Shown here: positions 24,534 through 29,972 of the stretch, piece by piece
Layout: every line of letters begins with the position of its first letter
How positions within the stretch are numbered: position 1 is the first letter of the stretch
Virus record (IMG/VR): IMGVR_UViG_3300020401_000035
Coordinates: 1-37,857 of that record
Source: a virus
Strand: one strand, 5' to 3'
DNA: 37,857 bases
Position numbers and translations under genes: made by a program
The notes under the pieces: generated by a model
Databases searched by the model: none
The model's input: only the letters and a program-made list of their open reading frames with translations
Told to the model about the DNA's origin: nothing

Positions 24534-25247
24534 ATGCGTTTTTTGGAAATTGGTAACACAGTTGACAAAAACAACACAAGGTTGTATAATGCTGATATGA
24601 CCAAAATAAATCCACGGACAGAAATCTATGTAGACATGGATGGCGTACTTGTGGACTTCTTCAAAGCATGGGCAGATGTAATGGGAGTAAAAACTTTTAG
24701 AGATATAAAAAATATTGACGCAGGTTTAGAAAAAATTAAACAAACAAAAGACTTTTGGATCAATTTAGAAAAGACACCCAACGCAGATAATTTATTAAAC
24801 ATCATAAAAGACGTAAAAGGTTCATACAGCATTTTAAGTTCACCTATGCCTGGCGATCCAAGAGTGGAACCAAGCAAACAAGCCTGGGTTAAGAAAAATT
24901 TAGTTGCTTTTGCACCAAAGCAAGTAATCATCACATATGACAAAGCCAAGTATGCCAAACAAGCAGATGGCACACCAAATATTTTAATTGACGATTATGG
25001 CACAAACATTGACAAATGGGAGTCAGCAGGAGGCGTTGGATTCAAACACAAGGATCACAAATTCGAAAGAACTGCACAGAATCTTAAACAAAATTTTTCT
25101 GCTTATAGAGAAGAAGCGGCAGGTGTTGGAATAATCACAAAACAAAATACAACTGTTGATGTAAAGCCTGGAGAAACAAAAAGACAAGCAAAAAAAATGG
25201 GTTTTAAATTAGACAAAAAAGGTTATCCACCTTCATTGAGAAAATGA
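24534..25247 (+). CDS. HAD-superfamily phosphatase (5'-nucleotidase-like), two possible starts
   Basis: The HAD motif I YVDMDGVLVDFF, with both Asp residues, lies at residues 32-43 of the long form; LSSPMPGDP provides motif II, KAKYAKQ a motif III Lys, and ILIDDYGTNI motif IV. It resembles deoxyribonucleotidase-type HAD enzymes. The last 32 residues (DVKPGETKRQAKKMGFKLD, then KKGYPPSL) are a basic tail appended to other marine phage proteins. The long form starts MRFLEIGN, like the cluster motif. A consensus promoter lies within its first codons, and ATG 24597, seven bases after the -10 box, would give a 216-residue form without the N-terminal tag. Confidence 0.8.
   Translation: MRFLEIGNTVDKNNTRLYNADMTKINPRTEIYVDMDGVLVDFFKAWADVMGVKTFRDIKNIDAGLEKIKQTKDFWINLEKTPNADNLLNIIKDVKGSYSILSSPMPGDPRVEPSKQAWVKKNLVAFAPKQVIITYDKAKYAKQADGTPNILIDDYGTNIDKWESAGGVGFKHKDHKFERTAQNLKQNFSAYREEAAGVGIITKQNTTVDVKPGETKRQAKKMGFKLDKKGYPPSLRK
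24562..24590 (+). promoter_or_regulatory. Consensus sigma70 promoter inside the HAD gene, leaderless internal start
   Basis: TTGACA (24562-24567), 17 bases, TATAAT (24585-24590) is a perfect consensus. The in-frame ATG at 24597 starts 7 bases after the -10 box, just before the HAD catalytic motif, so transcription and translation would begin at the same base. Confidence 0.8.
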
Positions 25248-25444
25248 ACATAGTAGACATAGTAAAAGAAAATTTTGCAGATGGCAAAGTAAAAGGTAAA
25301 TCTAGACCAGGCAGAGTAAAACGTGCTGGTGCTAGTTGCAAAGGTTCTGTATCTAGTTTACGTAAAAAAGCCAAAAACGCATCAGGAGAACGTGCTAAAA
25401 TGTATCACTGGTGTGCAAACATGAAATCTGGGCGTAAAAAATAG
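25244..25444 (+). CDS. Small basic protein with capsid-targeting-like start and two-Cys tail
   Basis: The 66-residue protein begins MNIVDIVKENF (possible cut after Glu9) and continues as a very basic chain: GKSRPGRVKRAGASCKGSV, then a helix and MYHWCANMKSGRKK. Cys36 and Cys57 frame the basic region. The composition suggests DNA binding, as in the small internal proteins of T4 heads. It overlaps the HAD gene by ATGA. Confidence 0.7.
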   Translation: MNIVDIVKENFADGKVKGKSRPGRVKRAGASCKGSVSSLRKKAKNASGERAKMYHWCANMKSGRKK

Positions 25445-25605
25445 TGAAGAGAAAACTCACTAGATGTTTTCAAAGAGCCAGACGCGAAGCAATAAGAGAT
25501 CCAAGAAACAACAAAGAATACTACACTAGAATTGTAGCAGATCGACTAGAAAAAATTATAAAAAGACGCTACGGTTTAGATTACTATCTAGAACAAACAA
25601 ATTAG
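25444..25605 (+). CDS. Small basic protein, 53 aa, GTG start
   Basis: The frame begins with GTG overlapping the upstream TAG and encodes a strongly basic helical peptide: KRKLTRCFQRARREAIRDPR, then EYYTRIVADRLEKIIKRRYG and a short neutral tail. There is no capsid-targeting-like start. The close coupling and regular codon use support it as a gene, but the GTG start lowers certainty. DNA binding is likely from its charge. Confidence 0.55.
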   Translation: MKRKLTRCFQRARREAIRDPRNNKEYYTRIVADRLEKIIKRRYGLDYYLEQTN

Positions 25606-25610
25606 TACAG

Positions 25611-25617
25611 ATAAGTA
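25611..25617 (+). promoter_or_regulatory. Variant late promoter core (ATAAGTA)
   Basis: One base differs from ATAAATA. It lies in the short gap before ATG 25623 with the same 5-base spacing seen at 3348, 25795 and 26061. Confidence 0.4.
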
Positions 25618-25622
25618 ACTGT

Positions 25623-25802
25623 ATGCGATTTAAAGAGTTCAGCAAAATTAAGAAACGTTATGATCATCACTATGGCTATGATCCTGAATTATTAGTGTAT
25701 AAACACAAGATAGGCCCCATATACGGGAAGAAAAACCTGAAAGTACCACACGCAAAATATTCAATCAGCAAACGTGCAAGTAAACTAATGAAAAATAAAT
25801 AG
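25623..25802 (+). CDS. Small basic protein, 59 aa
   Basis: It starts MRFKEFSKIKKRYDHHYGYD, partly like the cluster motif but with Ser-Lys where the Glu would be. The remainder is Lys/Tyr/His-rich (VYKHKIGPIYGKKNLK) and ends RASKLMKNK. No cysteine is present. It ends inside the next late promoter. Function is unknown, with nucleic-acid binding suggested by charge. Confidence 0.6.
   Translation: MRFKEFSKIKKRYDHHYGYDPELLVYKHKIGPIYGKKNLKVPHAKYSISKRASKLMKNK
25795..25801 (+). promoter_or_regulatory. T4-type late promoter core (ATAAATA)
   Basis: It overlaps the TAG stop of the 59-aa gene; ATG 25807 follows after 5 bases. Confidence 0.65.
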
Positions 25803-25806
25803 TAGT

Positions 25807-26064
25807 ATGAAGATCACTGAAATAGTAACAATTAATTTAAAAGAGTACGCAACAGCAGGTGCCACAAGTGCTGGTAGTATTGCTACTGTGGTATCTCCAC
25901 ACATTGCAATAGGGCCAGATAGATTCAAAAAATCATACACAGGTACACCAGGTAAGTCAGGCACTAAAGCACCAAACCTGCCCAAAATTAAAAAACAAAC
26001 ACCCAAAGATAATGCATTGGACATGAAAGGTACAAGCATATTTGGCGGGCCATTAAAAAGGTAA
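25807..26064 (+). CDS. Small Gly/Ser/Thr-rich protein, 85 aa
   Basis: It begins MKITEIVTINLKEYATAGAT, a longer variant of the cluster start with Glu13 as a possible cut point. The middle is small-residue-rich (SAGSIATVVSPHIAIGPDRF) and the end is basic and Pro/Lys-rich (KAPNLPKIKKQTPKD, then IFGGPLKR). It seems largely unstructured. It has its own late promoter. The function is unknown. Confidence 0.6.
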   Translation: MKITEIVTINLKEYATAGATSAGSIATVVSPHIAIGPDRFKKSYTGTPGKSGTKAPNLPKIKKQTPKDNALDMKGTSIFGGPLKR

Positions 26065-26067
26065 ATA
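26061..26067 (+). promoter_or_regulatory. Late promoter core (GTAAATA)
   Basis: It overlaps the TAA stop of the 85-aa gene and has the usual 5-base gap to ATG 26073. The first base differs from the common ATAAATA. Confidence 0.5.
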
Positions 26068-26072
26068 CACAT

Positions 26073-26843
26073 ATGAAACACGATGAATTAAAAGAAGGTT
26101 TAGCAGATTTGGCTCAAAGAGTAGAGCAAGACCATGAAGTGCAAATGGCAAAATCTGATCTATACAAATCAGCAAAATATTCTATCAAACTACACGAACT
26201 TTTAAAAAATGTTTCAGAAGAAAAAGGTTTAGAAGGTTGGGTAGCGGCAAAGATCACAAAAGCAAGTGACTATTTGAGTTCTGTATTTCATTACATGGAA
26301 TACGAAATGATGGATGAAACTAAAGAAACAGTTGCAGAATCAATGGCTTGTGACTGTGATAAAAATTGTGGATGTAATGGAAATTGCACTCCAAATTGTA
26401 ACTGTCATCCAGGCTGTAATACTCCAGCAAAAGAAGATTATAAAGCATCACTTCAAAATAAATTAAGCGAACAATTAAAAAAAAAGATTGATACAGACAC
26501 AGACGAATCTGGAATAATGTACCGAGCCGGTGTTAAAAAATACGGCAAAGACGGAATGCAAAAGATTCAAAGTGCCGCTGGAAAAGGTGCCAGTGCAGAA
26601 GAGATTGGCAAAATTAAAGACAAGCATAACAAAAAGAAAAAAGAATCTTTCACATCTTTAGAAGAATCAATTGGTAAAGAAATCACAGAAGAAGAATTCG
26701 AAAAACTAGCAGAAAAGAAAGATGCCTGCTATCACAAAGTAAAAGCAAGATACAAAGTTTGGCCTTCGGCTTACGCCTCTGGTGCTCTAGTTCAGTGTCG
26801 TAAAAAAGGCGCGGCTAATTGGGGCAACAGCAAGAAGAAGTAA
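26073..26843 (+). CDS. Multi-module protein with metallothionein-like Cys cluster
   Basis: The start MKHDELKEGL weakly fits the cluster motif. Residues 30-80 are helical (KYSIKLHELLKN and AAKITKASDYLSSVFHYMEY). Residues 93-115 hold eight cysteines (93, 95, 99, 101, 105, 109, 111, 115) and His112 in CxC and CxxxC spacings, as in metal-binding metallothionein-like peptides. A Lys-rich linker follows, then a C-terminal module CYHKVKARYKVWPSAYASGA with a second Cys and WGNSKKK, which I recall at the end of many phage proteins. The roles are unknown; metal and nucleic-acid binding are the best guesses. Confidence 0.7.
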   Translation: MKHDELKEGLADLAQRVEQDHEVQMAKSDLYKSAKYSIKLHELLKNVSEEKGLEGWVAAKITKASDYLSSVFHYMEYEMMDETKETVAESMACDCDKNCGCNGNCTPNCNCHPGCNTPAKEDYKASLQNKLSEQLKKKIDTDTDESGIMYRAGVKKYGKDGMQKIQSAAGKGASAEEIGKIKDKHNKKKKESFTSLEESIGKEITEEEFEKLAEKKDACYHKVKARYKVWPSAYASGALVQCRKKGAANWGNSKKK

Positions 26844-27247
26844 TGAAACTTAACGACATAATAGAAGGAACACGTTGTTGGAAAGGCTACGAAAAGAAGG
26901 GCATGAAGACCATGTTCGGAAAACGTGTGCCTAATTGTGTAAAAAGAGAACACGTAGACTTCTGTGTAAATTGTTACAATCTTGTACTACACGAATCATT
27001 AGACGAAAATCTTAAAAAATGGTTTAAACAAAAATGGGTACGCATGGGTCCTGGCGGTAAAATTAGAGGATCATGCGGAGGTAAATCAGACGGTGAAGGT
27101 AAACCAAAGTGTTTACCGTTAGCAAAAGCAAGAGCCTTAGGAAAAAAAGGCAGGGCATCGGCGGCTAGAAGAAAAAGAAGAAAAGATCCAAATCCAGATA
27201 GACGTGGCAAAGCAATTAATGTTGCAACTAAAAAGAAGAAAAAATAA
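26843..27247 (+). CDS. Basic Cys-containing protein with capsid-targeting-like start
   Basis: ATG 26843 is chosen because it overlaps the previous TAA (TAATG) and gives MKLNDIIEGTR, matching the cluster motif with a cut predicted after IIE. Residues 12-50 hold CW...NCVKRE...FCVNCY, a possible metal site. The C-terminal part is highly basic: KWVRMGPGGKIRGSCGGKSD, KPKCLPLAKARALGKKGRAS, then RRKRRKDPNPDRRGKA and a Lys run. This tail is a module I recall in marine phage proteins (perhaps DUF5872-like; not certain). DNA binding within the capsid is inferred. Confidence 0.65.
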   Translation: MKLNDIIEGTRCWKGYEKKGMKTMFGKRVPNCVKREHVDFCVNCYNLVLHESLDENLKKWFKQKWVRMGPGGKIRGSCGGKSDGEGKPKCLPLAKARALGKKGRASAARRKRRKDPNPDRRGKAINVATKKKKK

Positions 27248-27567
27248 TGAGAGCGTTCGAATTTATTACCGAAGGCAAAAGAATACCACGTAAAAAAGGA
27301 CAGAAAAAAAATTCAAAAAAACACAGTGACCTATACACAGATGAAAATCCTAAAGGCACTATACATGGATTGGGGTTTAAAGATGAAGCCACAGCAAGAT
27401 CCAGTGTGTCTAAAATAAGAAAATCGGGTAGATCACACGCACACAAAATACAAGCGGCTGTTGCCATGGAGCAAAGAGCAAGAGCGGCAGGCAAATCAGG
27501 ACCAGCGGCTGTATATCGTAAATACATAAATTCAATGAAAAAGAAAACAAAAGCAAGGAAAAAATGA
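27247..27567 (+). CDS. Basic protein with capsid-targeting-like start MRAFEFITEG
   Basis: The first ten residues almost equal those of the gene at 24106 and imitate the T4 internal-protein leader, with a cut predicted after ITE. The body has KKHSDLYTDENPKGTIHGLG and SVSKIRKSGRSHAHKIQAA, then MEQRARAAGKSGPAAVYRKY and a Lys/Arg tail. This segment is a conserved small domain I have seen in other phage proteins without an assigned role. No cysteine is present. It starts as TAATG. Confidence 0.7.
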   Translation: MRAFEFITEGKRIPRKKGQKKNSKKHSDLYTDENPKGTIHGLGFKDEATARSSVSKIRKSGRSHAHKIQAAVAMEQRARAAGKSGPAAVYRKYINSMKKKTKARKK

Positions 27568-27701
27568 AAATAAGAAACAGACAAAGAAATGTACCATACA
27601 AACTGCCTTTAAAAGCAGATTCAACAAAAATTTACATGAAGTTTCAAAGCAAAGTAAACTGGTTTTCATGGACAATCAGAAATAAATTTAAAACAGTGTA
27701 A
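27564..27701 (+). CDS. Small basic protein, 45 aa
   Basis: The frame shares ATGA with the preceding gene and TAATG with the next, so it is placed as a real coupled gene. It encodes MKIRNRQRNVPYKLPLKAD, then KFQSKVNWFSWTIRNKFKTV: basic and aromatic, without cysteine. It lacks the Glu-ending leader motif. Unknown function. Confidence 0.5.
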   Translation: MKIRNRQRNVPYKLPLKADSTKIYMKFQSKVNWFSWTIRNKFKTV

Positions 27702-27829
27702 TGAAAGTTGCAGAGATAATATTAGAAAAGTGGTCTAAAAAATACAAGAAATCAATTAACTGTTCAAATCCCAAAGGTTTTTCACAAAAAGCACACTGCG
27801 CCGGCAGAAAAAAACGGAAGTCAAATTAA
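27701..27829 (+). CDS. Small basic two-Cys protein with capsid-targeting-like start
   Basis: The 42-residue product begins MKVAEIILEKW, fitting the cluster motif with a cut after ILE, and ends with INCSNPKGFSQKAHCAGRKK plus four residues. This CxNPKGFSQKAHCxGRKK unit is one I recall at the ends of other phage proteins, and it parallels CSNPGPRTKARYWSCRKW at the end of the 21240 protein. It looks like a leader plus one bare module, a minimal member of the cluster. It is the last gene of the run. Confidence 0.65.
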   Translation: MKVAEIILEKWSKKYKKSINCSNPKGFSQKAHCAGRKKRKSN

Positions 27830-27859
27830 CACTTTAATCACCACAAGATAAAATTTTAA

Positions 27860-27866
27860 ATAAATA
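27860..27866 (+). promoter_or_regulatory. T4-type late promoter core (ATAAATA)
   Basis: It lies in the 66-base gap before the gene at 27896 and leaves a leader with a very strong ribosome site (GGGGGAGG, 27881-27888). The rest of the gap shows no hairpin. Confidence 0.6.
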
Positions 27867-27895
27867 CAACATACTAACAAGGGGGAGGTTGTGTC

Positions 27896-28549
27896 TTGAA
27901 TTTTGTTGCTAATGTTCCATATCTTAAATGCTGGGTTCGTAAAGAATACTTGCACGACCTTGAAAGAGGCCACGGCGAATTTGTAGAAGCAGTAATCATT
28001 GCTGTAAAGTCCGTGCAAGGCAGAGCATTAATGTTTGAAGCATATCTTCCAGAGTATGGCGCTTGTTTCGATAAATTTCCACTATCAGCATTTGTTTGGA
28101 AAACAGACATCAAAGAAGAAGAACAATTACCTTTAGGCACATTAGAACTGTGGGACAGTTTCAGTTGCAACATCCAGGTATGGACAAAATCCATGCTAAA
28201 GAACTGTGACGTTGAGATAATGCTAAAAGGCGGTGGCAGAATGAAAGGCGAATACCTTTTTACAATTGATGCCTGTCACGGTGATCCTAACACAGTCAAC
28301 ACAGGAGTTTCAGAAGTACCAAGCGAACACAAACAACACAATTTTGGTAGATTAATAAACGGACAATACTTTGCACAACCAAACAACAGAATGCTTTGGT
28401 ATGAACAATCACTCACTCCATCAGAACTAAAAAGACCAGACTTCCAAGTCAGCACCAGAGAGTTCTTCTGCGAAAACGAAAGCAGTGTGACTTTTGGTGA
28501 TTCTAACGATTATTTTTACGAAGAAAAAGATAGCCCACTCAAAAAATAA
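27896..28549 (+). CDS. Conserved T4-like phage protein of unknown function, TTG start
   Basis: The start is TTG at 27896, seven bases after the strongest ribosome site in the window (GGGGGAGG); a GTG nearby is followed at once by a stop. The N-terminus FVANVPYLKCWVRKEYLHDL and the region LMFEAYLPEYGACFDKFPLS look strongly conserved from memory of marine T4-like phages. AQPNNRMLWYEQSLTPSEL marks the C-terminal third. No enzyme motif is evident. It has a late promoter but is followed by early genes. Confidence 0.75.
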   Translation: MNFVANVPYLKCWVRKEYLHDLERGHGEFVEAVIIAVKSVQGRALMFEAYLPEYGACFDKFPLSAFVWKTDIKEEEQLPLGTLELWDSFSCNIQVWTKSMLKNCDVEIMLKGGGRMKGEYLFTIDACHGDPNTVNTGVSEVPSEHKQHNFGRLINGQYFAQPNNRMLWYEQSLTPSELKRPDFQVSTREFFCENESSVTFGDSNDYFYEEKDSPLKK

Positions 28550-28552
28550 CCT

Positions 28553-28581
28553 TTGACTTCCTTAAAAAAATTAAGTATAAT
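28553..28581 (+). promoter_or_regulatory. Sigma70-type early promoter
   Basis: TTGACT (28553-28558), 17 bases, TATAAT (28576-28581). The predicted start near 28588 gives a 20-base leader with AGGAG (28597-28601) before ATG 28608, unlike the leaderless early promoters. Confidence 0.8.
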
Positions 28582-28607
28582 GTAGGCTTAATTAATAGGA
28601 GAATAAA

Positions 28608-28868
28608 ATGTCAGGTAGAACATACGGTCCAGAAGAACAAGCAAAATTAAAAAGAATTATAGATGAAGGCGCTAACGTGCTTTCTGAAGTTGAAGATTTG
28701 AATTCTGGCTTAAAAGATACTGTCAAAGCAGTTGCAGAAGAACTTGAAATAAAACCATCACTGATTAACAAAGCAATCAAAATCGCACACAAAGGCGAAT
28801 GGCACAAATACTCAGATGAATTCGATTCATTGGAAAACTTGATTATTGCAGTTGGTAAAGACAAATAG
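28608..28868 (+). CDS. Small helical protein, possible T4 DsbA-like dsDNA-binding protein
   Basis: The 86-residue product is charged and helical, with AVAEELEIKPSLINKAIKIA then HKGEWHKYSDEFDSLENLI. The C-terminal half resembles the layout of T4 DsbA (a short helix-turn-helix region, a His-Lys linker and an acidic end). DsbA binds double-stranded DNA near late promoters. The resemblance is by eye and weak, so this is a tentative call. It has a clear early promoter and ribosome site. Confidence 0.45.
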   Translation: MSGRTYGPEEQAKLKRIIDEGANVLSEVEDLNSGLKDTVKAVAEELEIKPSLINKAIKIAHKGEWHKYSDEFDSLENLIIAVGKDK

Positions 28869-28880
28869 AATATACAAATA

Positions 28881-29195
28881 ATGAAGTATATGGTTGACAT
28901 TGACAATACAATTTGTTACAATGAAAACAGTAACTATGAGGACAGTAAACCAGACCATGTTCGCATAGCAAAACTTAATGAACTGTTTGATAAAGGACAT
29001 GAAATACATTATTGGACAGCAAGAGGTGGAAATTCGGGAATAGACTGGACTGAACTAACACACAAACAATTAAAAGAATGGAATGCAAAGCATACGTCCA
29101 TTACAATGAAAAAGCCAGTTTATGATGTCTGGATAGATGATAGAGCCATTAATGCAGATGATTTTTTTGGTGCAAAAAACGAGGAGAAAAAATGA
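28881..29195 (+). CDS. Small HAD-superfamily phosphatase
   Basis: MVDIDNTIC near the start has the DxDxT nucleophile motif (Asp6, Asp8). YWTARGG gives motif II, KKPVYDVWIDDRAINADDFF carries the motif III Lys and motif IV Asp pair. At 104 residues it is a minimal HAD like the small capsule/sugar-phosphate phosphatase group, without a cap domain. The substrate cannot be told. It shares ATGA with the peroxiredoxin gene and is read from the promoter at 28553. Confidence 0.82.
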   Translation: MKYMVDIDNTICYNENSNYEDSKPDHVRIAKLNELFDKGHEIHYWTARGGNSGIDWTELTHKQLKEWNAKHTSITMKKPVYDVWIDDRAINADDFFGAKNEEKK

Positions 29196-29797
29196 AGAGA
29201 GATCTTAAAATTCCAAAGGTAACCTTTAGAGTTAGAATAGGTGATGAGGTGGAAACTGATGGTGGATGTGCAATTGGTGGACAATGGATTAACAAAACAA
29301 CGGACGACTTTTTCAAAGGTAAAAGAGTAGTGTTATTCAGTTTACCAGGAGCATTTACTCCAACTTGCTCGTCCCAACAACTACCAGGTTTTGAAAAAGA
29401 ATATGAAAATATAAAAAGCATGGGCATAGATGAAATATATTGTGTGTCAGTAAATGATTCGTTTGTGATGAACGCATGGGCAAATCATATGAAAATAGAA
29501 AAAGTAAAAATGATTCCAGATGGATCTGGTAACTTTACAAGATTTATGGGTATGCTAATTGGTAAAAACCATTTAGGATTCGGAAATAGAAGTTGGAGAT
29601 ATATGTGTGTCATTAACGACAACACAATAGAAAAATGGTGGCAAGAGCCTGGCATAAACAATGAAGGCACAGATGATGATCCATATATTGAATCAACTCC
29701 AGACAACATGGTAAAATACTTGAATAAAAATACAAATGCTGAAATGAACACAATGGTAGGCATTGATGTATCTGCAAATGACAACTACTCTGTCTAA
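29192..29797 (+). CDS. Peroxiredoxin (Prx5/AhpC-TSA type)
   Basis: FSLPGAFTPTCSSQQLPGFE (about 49-68) is the Prx5 active site with peroxidatic Cys59 and the conserved Pro and Thr. IYCVSVNDSFVMNAW and MIPDGSGNFTRFMGM match the later Prx5 blocks. It reduces hydrogen peroxide or organic peroxides using host thiols. The 201-residue length exceeds typical Prx5 (about 160) through an extra N-terminal part and an acidic C-terminal tail. It may protect replication from oxidative stress in sunlit water, which is inference. It lies in the early HAD-guaC operon. Confidence 0.88.
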   Translation: MKRDLKIPKVTFRVRIGDEVETDGGCAIGGQWINKTTDDFFKGKRVVLFSLPGAFTPTCSSQQLPGFEKEYENIKSMGIDEIYCVSVNDSFVMNAWANHMKIEKVKMIPDGSGNFTRFMGMLIGKNHLGFGNRSWRYMCVINDNTIEKWWQEPGINNEGTDDDPYIESTPDNMVKYLNKNTNAEMNTMVGIDVSANDNYSV

Positions 29798-29972
29798 AAA
29801 GAAATTGATAAAGATATTAAGTGGTGAACAAGATGCCTTGGAAAAACAGTTACAAGAATTCCAAGATTTAGCAGATTGTATTAGAAGTGATCAAGTACCT
29901 GCATCAGATGTTGCAAAGTTTTTTAAAGATAAAAAATTTTACAGTTGGTATAAGAGAAAATATTTAAGATGA
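29778..29972 (+). CDS. Small charged protein, 64 aa
   Basis: ATG 29778 (MTTTLSKKKLIKIL) is preferred, although an upstream ATG at 29766 is also in frame; either overlaps the peroxiredoxin end. It is helical and charged (ALEKQLQEFQDLADCI) with a basic aromatic tail (FYSWYKRKYLR). It shares ATGA with the GMP reductase gene. No family is recognised. Confidence 0.6.
   Translation: MTTTLSKKKLIKILSGEQDALEKQLQEFQDLADCIRSDQVPASDVAKFFKDKKFYSWYKRKYLR

Noticed and set aside
28894-28922. TTGACA-N17-TACAAT resembling a promoter inside the small HAD gene
   Set aside because: The bases encode the conserved DIDNT catalytic motif, and no sensible start follows at the expected distance; probably chance.
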